64,000 bases of DNA from assembly GCF_011075055.1 (NCBI RefSeq), contig NW_025401143.1:124001-188000 (forward strand), given 5' to 3'. The position numbers and the translations under genes are program-made. The notes under the pieces were generated by a model. That model had not been told where the DNA came from. It was given only the letters and a program-made list of their open reading frames with translations, and ran no database searches. Shown one piece after another: positions 13,973 to 27,400 of this stretch. Position 1 is the first letter of the stretch. Every line of letters begins with the position of its first letter. This DNA is from Mangifera indica (lineage: Eukaryota; Streptophyta; Magnoliopsida; Sapindales; Anacardiaceae).

Positions 13973-16900
13973 CTATGGTGGTGGCTGTGGTGGCTTCATC
14001 TGATAAAAGAACTGAGAGGTGTTGGGGGAAGGACTGGCGGATGGAGTGAAACGGAGATTGAGGGCAGCGGCGGGAGGGGCGGCTGAAAATAAGAATCCTG
14101 ATGATGCTGCAGTTGAGAACATTGACATTGGGGTGGCACTCACCTGACCATGCGGTTGCCACGCCCAGTTGGGGAGCCCTTGTGGAGGACCTAACTCACT
14201 TCTCTTCTCTGCTGCTCTTTCCTGCCAAATAATTCAAAATCTATGTTAGGATGAGCACAGATGTTGAGCAGGGTTTTGGTTTCTTTTTGCCTTTTTCATA
14301 ATTGAAGCAATTTCCATCAACACGCATCCAATTCGCATTCCATAACTGGTATAAATGAGAGCTAAAAGACCATTCACTGATTAGAACATAATGCAGTTTA
14401 ACCACATTGTCATAATCTTATACCGCTATTCTAACATTTTACTCCTCCATAATAGCTCCTATTGTCCCATTGTTATGACTCATGAGAATAATAACTAGCT
14501 GATACCTATCATCATTTTAATCATCTTCAATTTTAGTTCTATATAGTGGGTCCTAAAACTATTTATATACTTGCACTGCATAATAAGTTCACTTACCCCA
14601 AATAATCGAGATTGACATCTAATAATAAAATTCAGTACCAATATGCAGCGCTTTTGAAGTAGACCATAGTTTGACACCAATTCGTGTTGTTTGTGTGATT
14701 GTTAATAGTCTTAGGGAAGAAAAACTTTAACCAATAGCGACGAAAGAGAACTTCCTAACAAATAAAACCATTAGGGTTACCTCAGCTGGAAGAAAACAAG
14801 CATGTACACCATTCCAGAAAATTGGGTGCTTGGAAGTCCTCATTCCTATGGAAGGTGGATCACCTGCTATTGGAACAGTCGAGTTGTCCATCTGCAAAGC
14901 AGATCTCTGAGAGCATGACATCTAGAAAGTTTTAGATAGCTTTTAAGATAAAATACAGATATCCTGCTTCACGGTCTTCCATCATGAAGACCACATCAGA
15001 TATTTAAAAGAGATTATGGTGCAATGGCATTAACAAGAAATAAAACTTTTAAGAGAAGTATTGCCAAGATCTTGTTGTGTACTTTAGTCCATCTAGAAAT
15101 ACTGGGTGTATAAAGAACTAATAACAGACAAGGAGTATCTATAAGTTGTAGACTCTCAATTTGGAACTATTAAGCAGAAACCAATAAATGTGAGTTATTT
15201 TAATTTAAAATTACCTGTGAATTTCTTCGATTGTGCACACCACTGTCATTTGCTGGAGATATCCCCAGGTTCAGGTCAAGATTATGCTCACTGCCTAAAT
15301 CAAAATAATTCAAATACCAATTTAGCCAGATAAATCTCCTGTCATTCTATAGAAAATTATTATTATATACTAAGCAAGCAATTGATACCCTACATACCTG
15401 CATTACTGGCCTCAGAGATCATATATCCTTCATATACACTTGGCTCAAAGTTGGTGACCGCCTCCGTTCCATTACATTTGATAGCTGCCCTGTCATAAGC
15501 CCTAATTTCCAGAAAACCAAAAGGTAGACGTGTTGGAAGGAATCCAATTGATGTTGACAATTCAGAGTGATAAATTCAGAATTATTAGGACCTTGCAGCT
15601 TCTACTTCGCTGTCGAATAGCCCGAGATAAATATACCTGCATGCAACCATCGTAATCTCCGCGATGAAAACACCATCGCCAATTAATTCTTCTTTCAAAA
15701 AGGCATCTTGGAATGGTTTTTCCATACAAGGGAAAAACACAGATATGCCCATTAAGAATAAATATGAACCAATTCTTGGTTCACCAGAACAAACGCTTTA
15801 ACATCTATTTTCCACTTTCGAGTATGATATAAACAAAATTTACAATTCCATAAAAAGAGTTTCTTACTTTTTGCCAAAGAACTGCCCCATTCGTGCTTCC
15901 CAGCGGCCACACTTGTGAAGTGTCACCCCTCGATATTTTGAGCTTCCTCTTGAGAAACCACTGCTCTGACGGCGTAGTGTGTGCACAAATTCTTCTTTGG
16001 TCAGATCCTTCAACTGCCCCATTTATCAACATAACATAAGAAACCACCATAACCACCTTAACAAACAAAACAAAAACGGCTGCTTATAAATAAGGTGTTA
16101 GTTATCCAACCTGTTTCATTTCTGCCTGATAATCAGAAACGTTAAAATTTATGTCAGCATCAACTCCCCTGAACTTAATAGCAGCTCGATCATAAGCCCT
16201 GAATGGAAAAAAAGCAGAAGATTAGTTTATTCAATTAATTCATCCAAACTTAAATCAACCTGAGGATGAGTCAATTTAGGCAACAAGTTTCTTTAAATTA
16301 CAAGATCTATATACCTAGCGGCAGCTTGGGCAGTGTCAAATCCACCTAAAAATATGCAACAAGAAACTCGTGAATAATTTATATACGCCAAAAAAAAAAA
16401 AAAAAAACAAGCAAACAAGACTGTAATAACTTCCTCGATTGGCCTTAAGTCCAATTTAATATCAAAATTACATGAAATCATATCCATACCCAGATAAACT
16501 TGTTTCCCACTGTCCCTGCATCAGAATTTAAATAATAATAATAATTAGAGTACAAATTATATAAATTAGAGTATAAGCAGACATATTCCACAACCAAAAA
16601 CATTCAATTCAACTGAAATTTGACTTCAATCACCGCAACTAAACAACCAACACTAAAATGAAGGCCACACACAAACACATCGATTTTTTCAAGAAAATTA
16701 AAAAATAAAATTAGTGTACCAGATATGAGACTCCCATCGACCTGTCCTTCTATAAAACGTGACTCCCCTGTACTGTGAGCTCTTTGATCTTGGACCCCTC
16801 CTGCTCTTCTTCACCGCCTGTGACGGTTGCTGAACTACTCGCACCTCTCCTCCACCTTCTTCTTGTTGTTGTTGTTTGTCAAATGAAAGATCGATCCAGT

Positions 16901-17291
16901 TTCCAGAAGACTTTCCCTCGCAGCTCGCTACCTCACCTCCATGTCGCTTAGTTCCTCCACTCACCGGGAAAAACGCAAACTCCTTTACCACGAGGTTGTT
17001 CTGATTCTTGTTCTCAATTTCATTCTGGTTTTCGCTCCTACTGCTGCCCTCACCGACCTTCAATATGTCGAAATTGAAGGTGAAAACACTATCGTCACCA
17101 GCGTTGGCGCGTGTGGAGCACGACTCGTCGTCACCAACATTGCTGCACGCGTCCGCATTAACAATAGATGAATTCGAGGTCCCCGACGAACCTTCAGGAA
17201 TTTTTTCCAAGAACACCATCGAGTCGACTCGGTCGTCCACGTTCCTTTGAGTCGTCTCGATCGACACCATATTTAGATTAAGATCCAACAT
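13973..17291 (-). CDS. euAP2 transcription factor, TOE1/TOE2/RAP2.7 type
   Basis: A 493-aa protein from ten in-phase exons (descending): 17291-16720, 16515-16490, 16345-16315, 16198-16111, 16013-15868, 15636-15592, 15501-15398, 15294-15215, 14921-14781, 14221-13973. The 26- and 31-nt micro-exons are characteristic of AP2 genes. Features: N-terminal LDLNLN; a basic [10 protein letters not shown] nuclear-localisation patch at about 160-170; AP2 repeat 1 at about 172-233 ([40 protein letters not shown]); AP2 repeat 2 at about 265-325 ([39 protein letters not shown]); an EAR-like LDLNLG at about 343-348. The last exon encodes the miR172-targeted TAASSGF. Known family members repress flowering and the juvenile-to-adult transition; this role is inferred here. 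Its position beside a NOT4-like gene matches the Arabidopsis TOE1 neighbourhood as I recall it, favouring TOE1/TOE2 over AP2 itself. Confidence 0.93.
14092..14112 (-). promoter_or_regulatory. miR172 target site in the AP2 gene
   Basis: The plus strand here matches the 21-nt miR172 sequence as I recall it, with C in place of T at the seventh base and G in place of the terminal base. The mRNA therefore carries CTGCAGCATCATCAGGATTC plus T. The seventh-base difference should leave either a mismatch or, depending on the local miR172 variant, a full pair. The site encodes Ala-Ala-Ser-Ser-Gly-Phe near residues 449-454, where euAP2 genes usually carry it. miR172 is known to act on this family through translational repression and cleavage. 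Confidence 0.9.
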
Positions 17292-17401
17292 AGCTATCTT
17301 ATATCACGAAATTCAACTTTAATTTAGCTGTATTTTTTCACTACACAGCTCCACAAGGATTAATCCAATCCTATGGTTGAGATCGATCGGATCGGAGAGT
17401 A

Positions 17402-17452
17402 TCAAATATTTTGAACAATTAGGTAATAGCGATCAGAGCTGGGAATTTTCAT
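17402..17452 (-). other. short upstream ORF in the AP2 gene leader
   Basis: On the minus strand, an ATG at 17,452 opens a 16-codon frame (MKIPSSDRYYLIVQNI) ending in TGA at 17,402, about 110 nt before the main ATG. It lies inside the transcript only if transcription begins upstream of it, for example from the TATA-like box at 17,529-17,536. A regulatory role is inference. Confidence 0.35.
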
Positions 17453-17528
17453 TATGAAAAGAAAAAAACTTTAAAATGAAAAGTCAAACCAACCACAAAA
17501 CTGAAGATTAAAATATATATATTTAGTT

Positions 17529-17536
17529 ATTTATAG
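17529..17536 (-). promoter_or_regulatory. TATA-like box of the AP2 gene
   Basis: The minus strand reads CTCTATAAATAACT about 240 bp upstream of the ATG, a good plant TATA context. A start site near 17,500 would follow. GC-richer DNA further up (17,560-17,760) could instead be leader from a more distal start. Confidence 0.4.
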
Positions 17537-17539
17537 AGA

Positions 17540-18000
17540 ATCACAAGCTTGTTTTCTCTCATCAACTGCCGCACAAGGTTGCAGGTGACCTGAAAGGTTA
17601 ACCGGAACTCGAAGCTTAGTGGAACCTGGCATTTGCTCAATTAATCGGCGAGGGGAGAGTGGCCGGAGCGAAAACATTGCCGACTAACAGAGTCCATGGC
17701 TTTACAGGGAGAAAATGGTTTTAGTGAGAGAGCAAGGAAGAAGATGGAACGTGTGAGGGAACATTTCAATCAGACCCATTATTATTTGTAGATGGAATAA
17801 TATAAACATTTTCTATCTCATTAGAAAGGAAACCGGCTGAGATGGTCACCGGTTTTTTAATTTATCGAGGTGCCACCATTTAATCCTGATTAACTATTAT
17901 TTATAAATAGCGTCCGCAGAAAATCTGAATTATTAGTCTGTGTTTATTAAAGACAAAATTATTAAGGAAAAAAATAAGTTTTGGCAATTAAAAAATTAAT
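17540..18000. other. upstream region of the AP2 gene
   Basis: Positions 17,560-17,780 are moderately GC-rich and promoter-like. Beyond that it turns AT-rich. No ORF of interest. Confidence 0.4.
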
Positions 18001-18713
18001 GGCCAAAGGCCCATTTTTCCCTTAAGTTTCCGTGTAATGGCAAATATATATCTTATAATTGATAAAAAATTTAAATATTTATCTAAGTTTTAGTTTATTA
18101 AAATATATTTATAAATTTTTTATTAAGTCTAAAAGATAAAATTCATTATTTTACTAATAATATTAAAATAATTAAAATTATATCTCAGTTTTTCTCTTAA
18201 TTTAGAAAATTAATAATTTTCTCTTTAAGATTAATTTTGAAAAATTCATTTTTTTCCCATAATATCAAACTTGAAATTCGACTATTTCCTCCGACGAACG
18301 ATAGCCCTATAATGGACAAAGACATTGTCTTCTAGAGGATAACCTCTAGACGAGATGATACTTTGTTGTTCGATCTGGACAACATGCGTTGTCTAGCACA
18401 GTTCGAGACCCCCAACTATTAGCAATCATCGATGGTTGGAGGTGTGAAGAAAAAACTTAGAGATTTTTAAGGTGGGGAAGGTTATTTTTCAATGTTAAGA
18501 TCTGAGGTAAAATATTAATTTTTTAAACTTAAAGAGAAAATGAGATAAAGTTATATATTTTTTAATATTATTGTTAAATAACGGTTTTATATTTATATTT
18601 AATTATAATTTTAATAAAAATTTAAAAATAAGTAAATATTTAAAATTTTTTATCTATTATAAATATGTTTTTAAAATTAAATTAAAACTTATATGAAAAA
18701 TAAGCCCATGGAC
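18001..18713. mobile_element. Mutator-like miniature element, copy 1
   Basis: A 713-bp noncoding element with degenerate inverted ends: GGCCAAAGGCCCATTTTT on the left, and GTCCATGGGCTTATTTTT as the reverse complement of the right end. It is flanked by the direct repeat AAAAATTAAT (17,991-18,000 and 18,714-18,723), a 9-10 bp target-site duplication as expected for Mutator-like elements. It shares internal sequence with the copies at 35,109, 45,270 and 55,539. Confidence 0.8.
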
Positions 18714-18723
18714 AAAAATTAAT

Positions 18724-19965
18724 TAGGGATTTTAATTATTATTATTGTTGTTGATGTTAACAGGTCTTTCACTTTCTCAAGAAATCTTGCTTCCAGTGAG
18801 GAAAAATTAACTACAAAACTAAAACACTTTTTTAAATATCGGACTTGGTATATATGTATATGCTATCACCTTGATCGTCTGACACGTGTATTTAAATTTA
18901 TGATATCTCAGTGTAGGGTGGGTGAACGGTGACTGGATTCCTTGTATGTTGTAGTCAGAGGACCGCATGCTTAGATGCGTTGACTTTCGAACTCCTTGAC
19001 CATTCTCTCTTCTAATATTTAATTTAGTGGGCACAAGATTAAATAGAAATTGTTTCAAGGATTAAAGATATAAAATCTCAAAAAAAAAAAGAAATCTATC
19101 ACTATAAAATTTTTAACTTATCCAGTCCAAAGATTATAAAGTCAACGATTGATTAGTTTGATACTAAAAAATAATTTATTCCAAATAAAGTATCTTATCA
19201 GAAAAAAAAAAATCAGACGGCTGATTTTCTGTTGGTCCCACAATTTTTTAATTAAATTATACTCAGAGATAAAAATTTCTATTACATATCATTAATATAA
19301 TTATTTATTAGTTAATTTTTATATTTATGTAAAGCTTCCGAATTGATCAACCCGTTACCTAAAAGGTGGGTTGTTCTTGATTTAGTTGCCTCCTCTTATT
19401 TCCCTTTTTATTGTGTAAACTAATAATTAGAGTTAAACCAATTAAATCGAATAAAAAAATAAAATAAATTTTAAATTTAATAATTAATTTTATAACTATT
19501 AAATTATATAACTCAAAGTTTGATTTTGATATATCATTAGAGGACACTTAAATTTATATTTTTTTTATATATAAAATTTTATTTTTTATAATTTAAATTA
19601 CTTATTTAAAAAAAATGTATGACGTTTTCCTTTAAAAAAAAATCAGATTTTATAAAAAAAAGTTTGGTGGAAACAATGACGTGCTTTCCAGCTCGAAATA
19701 ATTTGCTTCAAAACTTTTTTTTTTTTTTAATTCACTTATTAAATGCTTCCAAGAAAATAGATGGGTGTCTAAGAAAGCAAGAGATTCAGTCTTTCTCTAG
19801 AGATATTACTCAATTCAAATCCATAACCTACCATTAGTAATTCCACTGTTGATAATGATAAATTGATAAGTATGTTGAGATTACTCTATACATTGGTGAT
19901 GATTCAGTTGTAGGGCATAACGTGCACCGTATTGTAGGTAGAGAAGCTTCACAAAAGGACTTAGT
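18724..19965. other. AT-rich intergenic DNA
   Basis: No gene or defined element seen. Short ORFs are scattered and low in complexity. Confidence 0.6.
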
Positions 19966-20452
19966 GCGCGTTTGGTTAAAAAAGATTAAAAATTACTTTG
20001 ATAATCTATCTTTTATTATTTATATTATTTTGTTTAGTTTATAAGTAATAAAATATTCTGGTAATCTTCTATTACCAATAGTGATGTAGCAAGTAATACA
20101 AGAGATCATCTGAATACCACTTCCACATTAGATATTAAAATATTATCAAGATAATTTTGATGTTATTATAATATATAATTTATTTATTAATTTTGTAGGG
20201 TAAAAATAATCATATTGTTAATGAATATAACAAATAATATAAAAAATATTTTAGAATAATTATACCCAATAGTATTTAAAGAAAATAATATATTAGTATT
20301 CTTTTATTATTTTTAAACAAACATAATAATTATTTATACCTACTTATTTTTACAAACATATTAATAATTTATACCCCGTGATCTTTAAGATAATTTATCT
20401 TCAAAGTAACTTTTTAATTTTAGTAATAAAACATTCTTAAAACTAAACACCC
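19966..20452. mobile_element. AT-rich MITE-like family 1, best copy
   Basis: A 487-bp element with long imperfect inverted ends. The left begins GCGCGTTTGGTTAAAAAAGA; the reverse complement of the right begins GGGTGTTTAGTTTTAAGAAT. The similarity runs on through TTACTTTGA and GATAAnnTATC stretches for roughly 60 bp. No ORF. The flanking duplication is not clear to me, so the superfamily is uncertain. Related copies lie near 13.2, 42.9, 46.2 and 55.1 kb. Confidence 0.65.
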
Positions 20453-23400
20453 TTCTAGAGTTGTCTTTGTTGGCAATAATTGATGAGATGACAACGGTGA
20501 AAGAAATCTAAAACATTCAAAATCTTAAACCATAAATTCACAAGTAACAAGACCATGATTGAAGAGAGTAATATTATATGTGCATAATTTTGATATATAA
20601 TTTGAATATACATATTATTGTATTATCATCTGATTATATATTATTTTATCTGTAATTTAAAATCATCTAACCATATGATAACACATCATTTGTATCTTTA
20701 AATTGTGTATCAAAAATATATATATATACATAATTTTATTGATATTTTTAATATATGGGTGAAAATAAAAATAAAATACATATTACAAACAAGTCAACTA
20801 ACCTTGGAAACGAAATCATGGACGGAGGATTTTATGTTATTTTAAACGATTTTTGTTTATAATAAAAAGGAATTGCTTGAAAAAGGATTCTACAAGATCT
20901 TATTTTGTCCTACGGGCAGAAAAGTAGCATTGATCTTAATAACATAACTACTTCTTAAAATCTTTGACGATAAAGAGACTGACAATTATATTTTAAGATG
21001 CACGTGGATGTTCGAAGTTCTTGTTTAATGATCCACATTGAGAAAATTTTGATTGTACAAAAAGGGTTTAAAAACTAAAAAATTAGTTAACTTGAACTGT
21101 TTGTTTCCTCTCTAAGCACGTGTAAAATGTGTGAAGCAAGTTGTCAATAAGACACTAATCTTCGTAAGATTAGAGAGAGAGTCAGAGACCGTTTCTAATT
21201 AGTCTAACTGTTCTATAAAATTATAATATGGAGGCCGCAAAATTTGGCCTCAGAGGATTTATATTGTCGCATGGATCCATGAAAATGGACTGTTTTTTAC
21301 TTGTAATTGAAATGGATTATGGGTTAAGTTCGATTCGAATCAAATCAAATTTAAAAAAAATTTAATCTCAACTTATTTGAAAAGAGTTGAGCTCGAATCA
21401 AACATTTAACTTAGTTAATTACTAAAACGATATTTTAATATATATTGATTAAAACGATATTGTTTTTAATCAAATTTTTTAAGTTTGCGAACTTAACGAG
21501 TTAAACAATATAAAATTTATTCGAATCAAGTTTAAATTTAAACTTGAATCCAGCTCTGGTGTTAATATTTTCTACCTCAAAATATATAAAAAATGATATA
21601 TTCTTATTTTGAAAGTTTTAAACCGGTAATTATTTTCTATAGTCAAATGTTTTTGACAAGTTTACCCTAAAAAGGTGTCGAAATAATTTTTCTCTTTAAT
21701 TAATTTATTTTATATTTTTTTTCATAATGTCTTTTTTGTTATCATTTATCTTCCTTATTTTCTCCTTTTTCATCACTCTTCTCTTGACTTACAACCCTCT
21801 CAATTTTATCGTCCCCCACCAAACTCTCTCATTACTACCAATTTGCAGCTTCCTCGTCCCGTCACAAACGCCACTAGGCACCACTACCATTATTATCATC
21901 AAAATCTACTGTGTTTACACTTTACAACTATCATCACCAACTACTGTCACTGGTTCCATTCGTTGCTGCGAACCACAAGCCGCCCACCCAACCTAACACA
22001 TAACCAATTTATCGATGAGACATCAACAAGTTGTTGAACAATAAAAATTGTCTCACCCACTCTAACACACAACCAATTGAGGATCCAATTCTTATTTTGT
22101 TTTTGTTTGGCAAAGTAAAAGAACCTGTTGTTAACATATAAAACTGATTGGGAATATAACATTAAAGATGTTCATCTTAATCTATGGAAGGAATCAAGAA
22201 GAAATGATTCAAGGAACAAATCAATAGTATCTGAATGATTAACAACAGACTTTGAGGAAAAGGAAATAAGCTAACCAACTAAGATCAATTCAGATGGGTT
22301 AATTAAATCTGCGTATGTGTTGTTGAGTTCTTAATGGGAAAAAACATGGGGTGAAGATTGTTGGGTATCACACCACTTCTGTGTGATTGCAATTAAAGTC
22401 ACATCAGAATTATATAATTAAATTACAATAGCACCAACTTGATCAGTTTGTCAACAATGAAAGTCATCAATGAATTAATTTTTATAATTAATAACCATAA
22501 AATCAATATAAATCAGGGTTAGAAATAAATTTACTAAAGTTTTCAGAACAAAGTTTAATGTTTTCACATTCAATGATTTAAGTTTATACTTATACAACAA
22601 GAGTTTTGACTGATTTCTCAAAAACATTTTATTTGAAAGCAACTCAATCATGATGAATTTAAATTTTGTTGGCTGAAAGTCCTACAATTTATAGTCATTT
22701 TGAAATTTTTTACTGATATTTGTATACCTAATAATAATTTTTTTTGGGTAATTTTTATTCAATAAAATTATGTATACACGTATATCATCAAAAGAGACTT
22801 AAATTTATTTATTTTTATTAATGAAATTTCTTTCTTTATCATTAAAACTATCATTTGACGGTTATCTAACTCAATTGTATTAATACCAAAATCTTTAAAT
22901 CCCATTTCCTACTCTGAGTTTAAAATTGGAATCCTTATTTAACACTATATCTTATTAGCGTAGATAATAATGTTAGACATAAATTAAGTTTATATACATA
23001 TGTACAAAAACAAAATTGAACATAATATATAATTTAAAATATATTTGTGGAATATTAAAATCAACGTTCCATCATACCTTGTTGAATTTGCAAATGGGTA
23101 TCACCAGAACACTTTTTGAACAAAAGGTCGTTCAAGTGATCTAAATTTACAATAACAATGTTTTTGTTATAATGATTCGTTCAAATTGACCTTAACATCT
23201 TACCATTAATAATATAATTGAAAAAGATGAATGGATTATGAACTGTTAAACTATCAAATGTTTTGGTACTTCAAATTTCAAACATCCCCTTAAAAAGTGT
23301 TTATTACTAAAAACAACCAACTTATTTCATGTTCAGCAAGTAAAGTAAAAATATTAAAAACATGATATTATATCCTACCATTGGTAAAAAAAATTTGATA

Positions 23401-24471
23401 ATTAAAGTTGACAATTTCATGAGCATAACAATAACAGGGATAAGAAGTTAAAGAAAGCTGAAACTACTAATGGGGAATTATGCTAAAGGAGCGTTTGCTT
23501 TAAGTAATAAAAAATTATTTTAATAATTTTTTAAAATATTTTTTTAATAATCCATAATTAAAAAGAGAAACAAGTGGTGTTCATTCAAAGTCAAAGGCTT
23601 ATTATTAAAAATTAAATATTCAAAACTGAGTACTTTCCTCTTTTGGTAAACCGAAGCCTGTAAACTTTTTTCCAATTTTGGCAATTTCCATGCCAGCAGG
23701 TCCACCACCACCATCATTTCCTTATTTATTTTTCACTTTGTTCACCGGCTATAACCAGTTTCCCCCAATCGCCAGACCTATCCTTAAAATCTCTCATCTT
23801 TCCAATCACCACGCGCCACCTCATCACCCTGGCCCACCTCCACCTACTTTTCCACTTCAATCTCAATCCGACGGCTCAAGTTTCTTGACGTTTCCTTTGA
23901 GGATGGAAATTGTGGGATATTTTTAATTAAGACCCACAACCAAATGATAATATATTTTATTGTATTCTTTTATCTTCTCTAATAATTGAATGGAAAAAGG
24001 TACACTCCACCAAATAATAATTTAAAATACAATTTTCCTACTATCATAAATTTTCTTCCATCAACTTATAAATAAATAAAATAAAATAAAATAATTATAA
24101 TTCAATAAAAACTTTAAAAAATAATTGTCATTTGGGTGGGCATGCCAAAAAGCTCATTTTGTATGTGCATGGTTAATGATAGCCAATAGAAAAACTTAGG
24201 AGGAGTGCTGTTGAAATTTAACCACAAAATTTGAATGTAAAATGGAATTAATATTTTAAAGCTTTTTTTTCTTATTTTGTGTGTGTGTAAAGAAGAGAAC
24301 TGACTACACTCATTTTGTACATGAATCAAAATTCTTTTTACAAATTTGCCCTAAATTTTTTTTTTAAAAAAACTAAGCCTTCTAATCTGGCTACAAACTA
24401 GCATGATTGAGAAAGTGTTTGTCCCGATCTCAATTCGATTACACAAACACATATGCACATATATATATGGG
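20453..24471. other. gene-free AT-rich region
   Basis: No convincing gene. Around 21,300-21,560 is a repeat-like stretch rich in GTTCGAATC and AATCAAAT words that recurs loosely near 24,500-24,830, 25,660-25,930 and 53,390-53,560. Pyrimidine-rich tracts at 21,720-21,990 and 23,690-23,890 give hydrophobic or proline-rich ORFs without recognisable domains. A fragment of MITE-like family 1 may sit at 23,490-23,550. Confidence 0.55.
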
Positions 24472-24491
24472 GAGAGAGAGAGAGAGAGAGA
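24472..24491. repeat. (GA)n microsatellite
   Basis: Ten GA units preceded by a short AT run. Confidence 0.9.
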
Positions 24492-27400
24492 ATTTGAGTT
24501 TGAGCTTATTAAAACAGTCAAATCTTAGATTAAGACTAACTCGAGATAGAAATTGATGAGTCAAACTTAACTCAAAAAGTTATATTTTAACCTTTTAATT
24601 TTAAAAATTATATTTAAACCTCATAATCTATATATTTACAAATTATCTCTATATTCAAATATAATAATTAATTAATAAAATTTTAAGAGGGCAAATGGAA
24701 GATTTGAAAATTTTATGATCTTATTGATATATTACTTGAACCAAGTTGTGAGCTCGTGAGCTTGCTAAGCCAGCCAACATCAAGGGTAAGCTCGGTTGAA
24801 AAACTAAACTTGAACGGCATCCAAAATATAATGTAAAACATCTAAAAGTTTGAATTTAATCAATGTATCCAAGTATGTAGCTCACTTTAAATTCGTGAAT
24901 CAATTTTTAAAAGCCTACAAAAAATGTCTTTATATAAAACAACTCAGTGTGTGTAGTACATAAATATATAAGGGTGTAATTTTTTAAAAGTGAAATAAAC
25001 GGAGACATAATGTTAGTCTATTTTTGGAGTCGTGTCCTTTGTTAATAAAATTTGGTTTAGATAAAAAATATGATTTATACATTTAACGAGTGAAAAAGTG
25101 TTTTTAAACTAGATCTCGGGTTATTTTTTTTCGTAAATTAATTCTTGTTGGAGAGAAAATATAATAAGTTAAACATTATCACCAACAAATGGTTCTACTG
25201 TGATTACAGGAACTCTAGTAGTGATTATAGCCTTGCCTTTATCTTTGCGGGGAACTTGCGGCCTTTGTGGTTGAACAGGAGGCTTCACATGCGGTGGAGT
25301 GGAAGCTTTTGTCCTATAATGGTGTTTGAGGGAACAACATTACACATTTTAAATTAATATTTTAATGTTTCCTTCTATACTAGCATGCTTTCGAAAGTCA
25401 AATATGTATTAAGAGGATCATTGAATTTAAATTCACTACAGTGTTACTTGGAAAGAACTTCTAATGGCCTAATTTCATTATTCACATGTTAAATGTGAAG
25501 ATTGAACCTAACTCTAGAATTCGTGAAGATTTGAAAATCAAAATAATTTTTTCAAAATAAAATAAAAAAATTACGGCAATTGAGATATTGTCTTTTGGTA
25601 AGCTTGTTGTGGGGAAAATATACACGATTTTCAATTTTAGGAAAATATAGATGTTTAACTGTGTTCAATTCAATCTAAGTTGAGTTCGAATAAAATTTAA
25701 TTTAAGATTGATTTAAATTTAAATGAATTAATTAAAAATAGATTAGAAAATTATAAAATGAATTCAAATTTAGTTTAAAAATAATTTAATTTGAATTAGT
25801 TTAATATGAAAGTTTGGATTAGTACGAGTTATTTATGAAAACAAGAATCATCCTTAGATTAAAACTTGATTGTTTCTTCTAAACTCGAATTTAAACCCAA
25901 AAATTCAAATTGAATTTTAGTCTAATTGTTAATTTCCATAAAGAAAAACAATATTTACTATTCGATCAATTCAACCGAATAATTAACCTGTTTAATCTAT
26001 TATTAAATTATTATATATTTCTTAAATAGTATAAATATTTATCATTTTTTTAAATATAAAACAAATAAAATATATAAAATTTAAATTTAAATACATTAAT
26101 TAAATAATTTATACTCTATTACATAAATAAAAAAACCAATTATAAATTTTTGATTTTAAATAGTTTTTTCGGTTTAATAAATTTATCAAATTTAACTAAA
26201 TTTTAAATAAATTAATATTATATATAAATTAAATCAAATTATAAAATCAAATCAAAGTTTAAATTGATTTATTCTTCAATTAATCAAATCAAATGATCCA
26301 ATCCAATTTAAAAAAAAGTGAATAAAATTCTTTTGCCAGATAAACGAATCCAAAGAGTTGGTCAAACAATATATTTTTTCGAAATAAAATCATTATTAAT
26401 TGAATTTTATGTTTAATTTAATATTTATAACTCCTCTCCAACTGGCAATTATTATTGCTTGTTTGAAAGGAACGATGGCAAACTAAATTCTTCCATGTTA
26501 AAATCTCAAAAACACCCCTAGGCCCCTCCACTGTCGTGGACCACGTGGTCAGTGCAGGGGACCACTTCCCGTTTAGAGGCCGGCTAAGGTGCCATCTTTT
26601 CCTATGAACTTCTACATTCCAGTTCGTTCCAAATTGTAATTTTATGTTCATAGTCTCAAGTAAATAGAATTATGTTTATTTTTTATATATTAAAATAATA
26701 ATTTATGATTAAATAATATAATTTTTTATTTTAAAATTATTATTATATTAAATTATGTGAATAAATGTGTATAACTTAATATTAGAAATTAACAAAATTG
26801 ATAAATTATTTAAACTTTGAGAGGGAAAACTTGGGCTCACAAATGGCACAATTTTGCGCTAGGAGGAAATTAGCATTAATCATTTGAAAGAAAACATTTT
26901 GAGACAAGTCATAAATCACACCAAACTTGCAACAACATAATCACTATTAATGATAGAGATCTTCTACCTAAAACTAAAATTAATCAACATAAGTTTAAGG
27001 AAACAAAAGAAAAATTTTATTTCTTTGTTTTTAATTTCATGAAAAATGATGTTTCAGGTCACTTGAAAACAACGTTTTACCGTTCAAATAGCTAAATTAA
27101 ACCTGATAAAAAGCTTGGTTTGACTTATTTATTGGTAAAAAAAATTATTATTAATAGAACTCATTACCTCATTTATCAATTTTAAACATGTGCAATATCA
27201 GAATAAATTTATTTTAATAATAAATTATATAAAATTATTTTAAGTATAAATTTTAAATTGTTAGTTAGTCCAATCATTAATTAATTATTTTGATTACTGG
27301 TTAGATCAAACTATCATTTGTATTAGATCAGTATTCAATTTGATTATAAAAACATTAGATAAAATATACGAAAAGGGGCAAATATTGTCTTTTAAATATA

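Noticed and set aside
14107..14145. An intron at the GTGAGT near the end of the AP2 gene
   Set aside because: A GTGAGT...CAG pair exists, but reading through keeps the conserved [11 protein letters not shown] and the miR172 site in frame; splicing would remove part of it.
16941..17250. Plus-strand ORFs opposite the AP2 gene
   Set aside because: They are antisense shadows of AP2 exon 1, which has clear family motifs on the minus strand.
21727..22037. Hydrophobic ORFs resembling a membrane peptide
   Set aside because: They come from a T/C-rich tract; two overlapping frames are open equally well and no conserved motif is present.
23678..23926. Proline-rich 82-codon ORF
   Set aside because: Low-complexity C-rich tract, no promoter, no recognisable repeat or signal sequence; probably chance.
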